Of a DNA stretch of 11,866 bases, positions 7,571-11,866 are shown piece by piece. The notes beneath the pieces were generated by a model. That model was given only the letters and a program-made list of their open reading frames with translations. It did no database searches and had not been told where the DNA came from. The stretch lies in contig DCAW01000021.1 of assembly GCA_002313895.1 (NCBI GenBank), positions 1 to 11,866 of the forward strand, read 5' to 3'. How positions within the stretch are numbered: the first letter of the stretch is position 1; each line of letters begins with the position of its first letter. Both the position numbers and the translations under genes were made by a program. This DNA is from Dehalococcoidia bacterium UBA1123. Lineage in GTDB: Bacteria; Chloroflexota; Dehalococcoidia; Lucifugimonadales; UBA1123.

Positions 7571-8385
7571 TGGAAAAATTCGTCGAGGTCAATGGGACAA
7601 CGCTACGCTACCTGGACTGGGGAGCCGACGAGCGCCGAACTTTCGTGATGCTTCACGGCATCCACGGTCATGCGCGGGAGTGGGACAGACTGGCCGAGGC
7701 CGTCAGATTGATACGTCGACCTCTGGCCCCGGAGATGCGGGGCCACGGAGACAGCGCTCGAAATCCCAGCGGCGAATACAGTGTCTTGGAATATGTCACT
7801 GATGTCGGCGAATTCATAGCGTCTTTGAGATTGGGGCCTGTTGATCTGATAGGGCACTCGCTGGGAGGGATTATCGGCATCGCACTGGCGGCGATGAATC
7901 CAGATGCTGTCCAGAGATTGATCGTGGTGGACATCGGCCCCGATCTGGCCGAGGAGGGCATAAACGCCATCCGGGAATCCGCCGGCTCCAGGCCTCTGAC
8001 TTTCCATGACCTCGATGCGGCATACAAATGGGCTTTAGAAGGCGACTCGCTGGCCGACGAAACCGAGATGCGCCATCGAATCCAACACAGCTTAAAACCA
8101 GGCTCAAACGGTCTGGAGTGGCGATATGACCCAGGCGTGGACACGATTCTGGACTCTGCCGGAGCCGACGGCTCGGCGATGCTGCGCGGCCTGTGGTCGT
8201 CCATATCCCAACCCACTCTCATTATTCGGGGCGACCAGTCCGACCTGCTAACCGCCGATGCTGCTCAACAGATGGCCTCTCGCGCCCAGAACGCCACGCT
8301 GATCGAGGTTCCAAAATCCGGGCATCTCGTCCCCGTGGACAATCCTCAATTTTTCTGCGAGACGGTGCGCGAGTTTTTGGTTTGA
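7564..8385 (+). CDS. Alpha/beta hydrolase
   Basis: The protein is 273 aa with the single-domain alpha/beta-hydrolase fold. The oxyanion loop is HGIHG (31-35), the nucleophile elbow is GHSLGG (97-102) with Ser99, the acid is probably Asp227 in RGDQSDLL, and the catalytic His is His254 in SGHLVPVDNP. The triad is therefore complete. RGHGDSARNP (59-68) is typical of esterase, C-C hydrolase and epoxide- or haloalkane-type relatives, and a Ser nucleophile argues for ester or C-C bond hydrolysis. GTG 7564 has GGAG 8 nt upstream (7552-7555). GTG 7570 is the alternative and would overlap the preceding TAG as TAGTG. Either way the gene is translationally coupled to the oxidoreductase, fitting oxidation followed by hydrolysis. 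Confidence 0.92.
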   Translation: MVVEKFVEVNGTTLRYLDWGADERRTFVMLHGIHGHAREWDRLAEAVRLIRRPLAPEMRGHGDSARNPSGEYSVLEYVTDVGEFIASLRLGPVDLIGHSLGGIIGIALAAMNPDAVQRLIVVDIGPDLAEEGINAIRESAGSRPLTFHDLDAAYKWALEGDSLADETEMRHRIQHSLKPGSNGLEWRYDPGVDTILDSAGADGSAMLRGLWSSISQPTLIIRGDQSDLLTADAAQQMASRAQNATLIEVPKSGHLVPVDNPQFFCETVREFLV

Positions 8386-8460
8386 ATAAATGGACTCAGC
8401 GCCTTTGAGATACAATGTCACTGCCTGTGACACCAAGACTTAGCTTCTGAGGACGGCGCC

Positions 8461-9543
8461 ATGACCCAGTCCCAGCACACCTTCCTATTCGTCGGAACCT
8501 ACACACGCACGACGTCCGAAGGCATCTACGTCTATCGAATGGACAATTCAACCGGCGTGCTGGAACGGGTGGCCGTCACCGGAGGCATCAAGAATCCGAC
8601 GTTCCTGGCGCTGAGTCCCGACAACTCCCATCTTTACGCAGTGGCCGAGATCAACGAGCATGGCGGTCGGTCCAGCGGCGCAGTGTATTCTTACTCTATC
8701 TCTCCCGACTCCGGAGAGCTTGCCTACGTGAACCAGCAGTCCACCGGAGGCCCAGGCCCCTGCCATCTGACCGTGGATGCCACGGGCGCCCACGTCATCG
8801 TCGCCAACTATCAGGGCGGAAGCATTTGCGTACTGCCTATACGGAACGACGGGAGCCTGGGTGAAATATCCGAATTCATCCAGCACGAAGGCTCCAGCGT
8901 CAACCCCCGTCGTCAGGAGGAGCCGCACGCCCATTCGGTGAATCTCGATCCCAACAACAGATTCATCTACGCGCCCGACCTGGGAATGGACAAGGTCATG
9001 ATCTACCAGTTGGACTTGGACTCTGGCAATCTGGTCGCCAACAAACCGGCCTTCGTTCAGGTTGCGCCAGGGGCTGGGCCTCGACACTTCGCCTTCCATC
9101 CTAACGGAACACGCGCCTACGTCCTGAACGAGATTGGCAACACGGTTACCGCTTTCAACTGGGACCCCGGAAGCGGCAGTCTCGAAGAATTTCAGACGGT
9201 CACAACTCTCCCAACCGAATTCTCGAAGACCAGTCACACGGCGGACTTGCACATCCACCCCAACGGACGTTTTCTCTACGGATCCAACCGGGGGCATGAC
9301 AGCATAGCAATCTTCGAGATCGATCCCGACACGGGCGGGCTGACTCTGCGGGGGTGGGCGTCGACCCAGGGCAGGACACCCCGGAACATCGCCATCGACC
9401 CATCTGGACAGTTCATGTTGGCCGCAAACCAGGACAGCGATTCTATATTCACATTCCGAATCAACGATGAAACTGGCATGTTAATCACCACTGGCAGCGT
9501 GACAGAAGTCCCTATGCCAGTGTGCATCAAGTTTCTAGCCTGA
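8461..9543 (+). CDS. Lactonase-family seven-bladed beta-propeller protein (6-phosphogluconolactonase-like)
   Basis: The protein is 360 aa, the normal size for the YbhE/YkgB-type lactonase family (PF10282). It opens with FLFVGTYTR (8-16), followed by repeated blades: GPGPCHLTVD (97-106), PHAHSVNLDP (155-164), GAGPRHFAFHPNG (204-216), ADLHIHPNGRFLYGSNRG (261-278) and RTPRNIAIDPSGQFMLAANQ (305-324). Proven members hydrolyse 6-phosphogluconolactone in the pentose phosphate pathway; others are muconolactone-cyclase-like. Which applies here is unknown. No signal peptide is visible, so it is probably cytoplasmic. GAGGA (8449-8453) lies 7 nt before ATG 8461. It sits 75 nt after the hydrolase and may be read from the same transcript or from a weak promoter in that spacer. 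This propeller is unrelated in repeat type to the one in the permease. Confidence 0.9.
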   Translation: MTQSQHTFLFVGTYTRTTSEGIYVYRMDNSTGVLERVAVTGGIKNPTFLALSPDNSHLYAVAEINEHGGRSSGAVYSYSISPDSGELAYVNQQSTGGPGPCHLTVDATGAHVIVANYQGGSICVLPIRNDGSLGEISEFIQHEGSSVNPRRQEEPHAHSVNLDPNNRFIYAPDLGMDKVMIYQLDLDSGNLVANKPAFVQVAPGAGPRHFAFHPNGTRAYVLNEIGNTVTAFNWDPGSGSLEEFQTVTTLPTEFSKTSHTADLHIHPNGRFLYGSNRGHDSIAIFEIDPDTGGLTLRGWASTQGRTPRNIAIDPSGQFMLAANQDSDSIFTFRINDETGMLITTGSVTEVPMPVCIKFLA

Positions 9544-9689
9544 ACAATCCCGAAATCCTTTGGCAACTATGAGCCATTTCCACTGGATGGTCGAATACAA
9601 GCGTCGGACACACAGCGCTTGCCTGGCGTCTGTCGTGGTCGACTCTCGAAACACATTTATTTCCTGAATTGCGGCACATATATATGCTT

Positions 9690-9718
9690 TTGACATATCT
9701 GCGCGCCGCTGTTAATAT
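9690..9718 (+). promoter_or_regulatory. Candidate sigma-70-type promoter
   Basis: TTGACA (9690-9695) matches the -35 consensus exactly; a 17-nt spacer leads to TAATAT (9713-9718), which matches the -10 box at 4 of 6 positions. A second TTGACA at 9774-9779 has no good -10 box. A start near 9725 would give a leader of about 620 nt for the HAD gene, or serve the short ORF at 9828. This rests on sequence resemblance only. Confidence 0.3.
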
Positions 9719-9762
9719 GTTGAAGCTTGTCGCGTGTTCTTAAACATTGCGTCATTTCAGGC

Positions 9763-9794
9763 TTGAATATACCTTGACATTTAGTGTTGAATAT
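9763..9794 (+). repeat. Direct repeat TTGAATAT, 24-bp spacing
   Basis: TTGAATAT occurs at 9763-9770 and 9787-9794, with TTGACAT (9774-9780) between them. The spacing is close to two helical turns, so the sites could bind a dimeric regulator, but AT-rich DNA makes chance repeats likely. Confidence 0.3.
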
Positions 9795-9827
9795 GGATTT
9801 CAGCTTTTGGAGTTAAGGCTGGCCAGA

Positions 9828-9905
9828 ATGGCGACGACTCAGAACCAGAACGGGCAACAGACCATATTAACAATCGAAATTCAGGGGCAACTGTCGGAAT
9901 CATGA
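9828..9905 (+). CDS. Very short ORF, possible truncated gene remnant
   Basis: ATG 9828 opens 25 codons ending at TGA 9903-9905, with AAGG 9 nt upstream (9815-9818). The product (starting MATTQNQNGQQ, then TILTIEIQGQLSES) has a strand-like alternating pattern unlike random frame-shadow peptides. After the TGA the same frame reads on with VFLSGEADSV before another stop. From memory this loosely recalls the N-terminus of small Chloroflexota proteins of about 90 aa with a GQL..W and a later TVLSG element, which would make it a decayed copy. I cannot verify that resemblance. Confidence 0.25.
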   Translation: MATTQNQNGQQTILTIEIQGQLSES

Positions 9906-9975
9906 ATCCACCGCAGTGTCGGCTCCGTATTTCTTTCCGGGGAGGCCGATAGCGTAATTTGAGAAGCGCTGTCGT

Positions 9976-10128
9976 ATGGCTGGGGACAGCCCTCTAGCTT
10001 CCATGCAGGTACTCAGAACCTGGTCGTCCAGGGGCCTGAATCAAAAACAGATCGTCCGCACGCCCGATAACTATGCAGCGATGTCGGGATTGGCGGAGCG
10101 ATTGCGGGGCATCTTCGGGGCCAGTTAG
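9976..10128 (+). CDS. Short 50-codon ORF of unknown function, possibly a 3' gene remnant
   Basis: The frame is open from 9958; ATG 9976 gives 50 residues ending at TAG 10126-10128. The C-terminal half (VRTPDNYAAMSGLAERLRGIFGAS, broken here as VRTPDNYAAM and SGLAERLRGIFGAS) reads like a natural amphipathic helix end. There is no ribosome site before 9976 or 10003, and I recognise no family. It may be the tail of a decayed gene or chance. Confidence 0.18.
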   Translation: MAGDSPLASMQVLRTWSSRGLNQKQIVRTPDNYAAMSGLAERLRGIFGAS

Positions 10129-10344
10129 GTCCCACCCCTCAAGACTGGTAATGGTGGCATCCATTACGGCCGTCATCAGTTGGAACTAGCCAGTTGTCAG
10201 ATTGCATTTTTGAATCGTCAAATATCGTAACGCGCCTGCCCCGTTCTGTAAGGATGATTTCCTAAATGGCGCACGCAATACGAATAATCAAACCATCAGC
10301 GTGTTGAACGTACGGAGCGCCGATTAAGTAAAGCAGGTAAATAT

Positions 10345-11067
10345 ATGGATAAAGTTAAACTCGTAGTGTTTGATCTTGACGGCACGTTGGTCGACACAAT
10401 GGGAAGTTTCGCCAACCATGCCGCCACACTCATGGAACGACACTATGGGCTACTTCATGAAACAGGATACTCCCAGTATATAAAGACCTCCGGGTTGCCC
10501 TTCAGACAGCAGTTAGAGGTTCTCTTCCCCCGTAACCACAAGAACGCATATGTGGCACACCAATTTGAGGAATGGAAGGTCGAAAATCTTGATGACGCTT
10601 CCTTCCGACCCGAGGTTGAGGATATCTTCGACGGACTACGTGATCTTGGATTGCTGATCGCAATATCATCTAATAACTTGCAGCAGAACGTGGATTACGT
10701 GTCTCAGCAGTTCCCCAGCCAGATAGACACAGTTCTCGGCTTCAGGGATGACAAGTTTCACAAAGGCGAGCCTCATTTCCAGTGGCTAGAGACGCATCAC
10801 AACGTAGACCGCTCTGAGATGATATTTGTTGGCGATTCTCTCAACGACTGCCGAATCGCGTTGGATTGTGAAGTCCCCTTCCTGGCGCTCCCGACCACAT
10901 TTTCGATTGAGCAATTCCTTGGTGTTGACCCTAACGTCGACCATGTCGACCCTATTACAGGAATTGTTGACTGGATCGAGGAATCCCAGGGCCAGATTCA
11001 AACCACCGACCTGCCGATGGCGGACTCGAGTTTCAGCCCGTGGATCGGAAGGAACACCTCAGCATGA
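10345..11067 (+). CDS. HAD-superfamily hydrolase (phosphoglycolate-phosphatase-like)
   Basis: The protein is 240 aa with all four HAD motifs. Motif I is FDLDGT (9-14), with nucleophile Asp10 and acid Asp12. Motif II is ISSNN (107-111), probably Ser108. Motif III is Lys140 in FHKGEPHF, and motif IV is VGDSLND (162-168) with Asp164 and Asp168. A helical cap lies between motifs I and II, as in subfamily I phosphatases that remove phosphate from small metabolites. The substrate is unknown. The last 25 or so residues (from about 216) extend past the core fold and look unstructured. CAGG lies 7 nt before ATG 10345. The stop overlaps the methyltransferase start as ATGA, so the two are co-translated. 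Confidence 0.9.
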   Translation: MDKVKLVVFDLDGTLVDTMGSFANHAATLMERHYGLLHETGYSQYIKTSGLPFRQQLEVLFPRNHKNAYVAHQFEEWKVENLDDASFRPEVEDIFDGLRDLGLLIAISSNNLQQNVDYVSQQFPSQIDTVLGFRDDKFHKGEPHFQWLETHHNVDRSEMIFVGDSLNDCRIALDCEVPFLALPTTFSIEQFLGVDPNVDHVDPITGIVDWIEESQGQIQTTDLPMADSSFSPWIGRNTSA

Positions 11068-11866
11068 CGCAGCGACAGGATACTGAAACGCCCCACTTCC
11101 AAAGGCTGGCGACCGATTACAACCTCTACCGCACTCTGGACATGGAGCCGATTGCATTTCTGGCAGATTCCATAGAAGGCTCCGAGCACTCGGTTTGCTC
11201 TATAGGCTGCGGCACAGGACGCTATATCATGGCGCTGATTGAACAGATGCAGTCCAACGGAGTTAACGTGACAAGCGCGGTGGGGATTGACCCCAGTCAG
11301 AACATGCTCGTTCAGGCAAACGAAATCGCTCAGGGGGTAGGGCTGAGCATGGACTGGAATCTCGGAATGTCTGATGACACGAACCTTGACGATTCCAGCA
11401 TGTCCTTGATCACAGCGTTCAACTCGGTGCATTACTTCCCGCTGCAAGAGACCATCGCAGAATTTAAGCGCATAGCCACCCCGTCGGCCCATCTGGCCAT
11501 ATATGCACGCGTTTGGGAGCAGGAATTGGACCATATCTGGGGAAGGCATTTCCCCGGCTATGCGGATTACTCCATCCAGCCCAAACGCGACGTGGTCATG
11601 AACATTCCGAACCTTGATCCAGGGGTTGAACTGGTCACTGTCGAGGATTTCACCTTCCGCCGGAAGATCACCTTCGACTGGCTCACCAAGCAGACACAGG
11701 ACAAGTTCTACTCCACACTGGGCCGTTACCCAGACGACGAGTTTGCGATCGCATATGACTCTTTTGTGGAGGGGGTCAAGAGCGAATATTCAGACCTCGA
11801 AAACATCGAATACGATTCCAGCTATTCCGTGTTCCTATTCTCCCTAGACGACCTAGACGACCTAGA
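11064..11866 (+). CDS. Class I SAM-dependent methyltransferase, truncated at the right edge
   Basis: The frame is open from ATG 11064 to the window end (267 codons, no stop). CSIGCGTGRY (45-54) is the SAM-binding motif I, GIDPSQNM (74-81) supplies the acidic residue (Asp76) that binds the ribose hydroxyls, and SLITAFNSVHYF (114-125) fits motif IV with the following strand. After the Rossmann-fold core at about residue 150, an uncharacterised C-terminal region with several aromatic residues continues. Substrate is unknown; the fold covers small molecules, lipids and quinones. The start overlaps the HAD stop (ATGA). The final visible codons are a Leu-Asp-Asp repeat from a 9-bp tandem repeat, so the reading near the edge may reflect an assembly end. 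Confidence 0.88.
   Translation, partial: MTQRQDTETPHFQRLATDYNLYRTLDMEPIAFLADSIEGSEHSVCSIGCGTGRYIMALIEQMQSNGVNVTSAVGIDPSQNMLVQANEIAQGVGLSMDWNLGMSDDTNLDDSSMSLITAFNSVHYFPLQETIAEFKRIATPSAHLAIYARVWEQELDHIWGRHFPGYADYSIQPKRDVVMNIPNLDPGVELVTVEDFTFRRKITFDWLTKQTQDKFYSTLGRYPDDEFAIAYDSFVEGVKSEYSDLENIEYDSSYSVFLFSLDDLDDL
11844..11866 (+). repeat. 9-bp tandem repeat at the window edge
   Basis: CTAGACGAC occurs at 11844-11852 and 11853-11861, followed by CTAGA up to 11866, giving 2.5 copies. It encodes Leu-Asp-Asp repeats in the methyltransferase frame. The number of copies beyond the edge is unknown. Confidence 0.7.

Larger units (their letters stand above)
9544..10344. other. 801-nt intergenic region with possible gene remnants
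   Basis: There is no full-length gene on either strand. The left part (about 9650-9800) is AT-rich compared with the surrounding genes, contains two TTGACAT sequences and a pair of TTGAATAT repeats 24 bp apart, and could be a promoter region. GCGGC (9671-9675) and GCCGC (9705-9709) flank a self-complementary CATATATATG (9677-9686). The middle has a 25-codon and a 50-codon ORF on the + strand. The right part (10129-10344) shows no feature apart from the ribosome site of the next gene. A 60-codon minus-strand ORF (9994-10176) overlaps the 50-codon one and has no recognisable signature. Confidence 0.45.

Noticed and set aside
8411..8416. TACAAT as a -10 box for the lactonase gene
   Set aside because: No -35 box at a 16-18 nt distance; nearest TTGAAT (8382-8387) is 23 nt away.
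9598..9621. CAAGCG/CGCTTG stem after the lactonase gene as a terminator
   Set aside because: Only 6 bp with a 12-nt loop and no T-run.
9994..10176. 60-codon minus-strand ORF in the gap
   Set aside because: No ribosome site and no recognisable motif, and it overlaps an equally weak + strand ORF.
1..11866. CRISPR arrays, tRNA or rRNA genes, insertion sequences, attachment sites
   Set aside because: I found no regularly spaced repeats, cloverleaf-like sequence, transposase motif or flanking inverted repeats by reading the window.

Overview
The window reads as one strand of a bacterial chromosome fragment. All eight complete genes and the two truncated ones at the edges are on the + strand. Base composition is moderately high in G+C. 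The gene mix (a family-5 ABC importer, a luciferase-like flavin monooxygenase, a homocysteine S-methyltransferase-like protein, an alpha/beta hydrolase and a lactonase-type propeller) resembles what I know of marine SAR202 or related Dehalococcoidia (Chloroflexota). That placement is inference: there is no rRNA or other phylogenetic marker here.

Positions 1-5498 hold a peptide/nickel-type (Dpp/Opp) ABC importer. It contains the 3' end of a solute-binding protein, a 305-nt gap with two hairpins, a DppB-type permease, a DppC-type permease, and a DppD-DppF ATPase fusion with two nucleotide-binding domains. The permeases and ATPase are tightly coupled by TGATG and ATGA overlaps. The striking feature is the DppB-type permease. 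Its first extracytoplasmic loop contains, in frame, about 337 residues with seven Ycf48/BNR-like repeats, which looks like a complete seven-bladed beta-propeller closed by its own two ends. This is the best candidate for an undescribed architecture. Its true start is probably a non-standard ATA codon at 509.

Positions 5510-8385 continue the same transcription unit with three metabolic genes: a homocysteine S-methyltransferase-family protein with His where the first zinc Cys is expected, an LLM-class flavin/F420 oxidoreductase, and an alpha/beta hydrolase. Together with the importer they suggest uptake and breakdown of a small organic, possibly methylated sulfur, compound. The substrate is unknown.

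Positions 8461-9543 encode a lactonase-family beta-propeller with its own ribosome binding site. An 801-nt gap follows (9544-10344). It is locally AT-rich and holds a candidate promoter, 24-bp-spaced direct repeats and two very short ORFs that may be gene remnants. After it, a HAD phosphatase (10345-11067) overlaps by ATGA a SAM-dependent methyltransferase that runs off the right edge in a 9-bp tandem repeat. I saw no tRNA, rRNA, CRISPR array, insertion sequence or origin.
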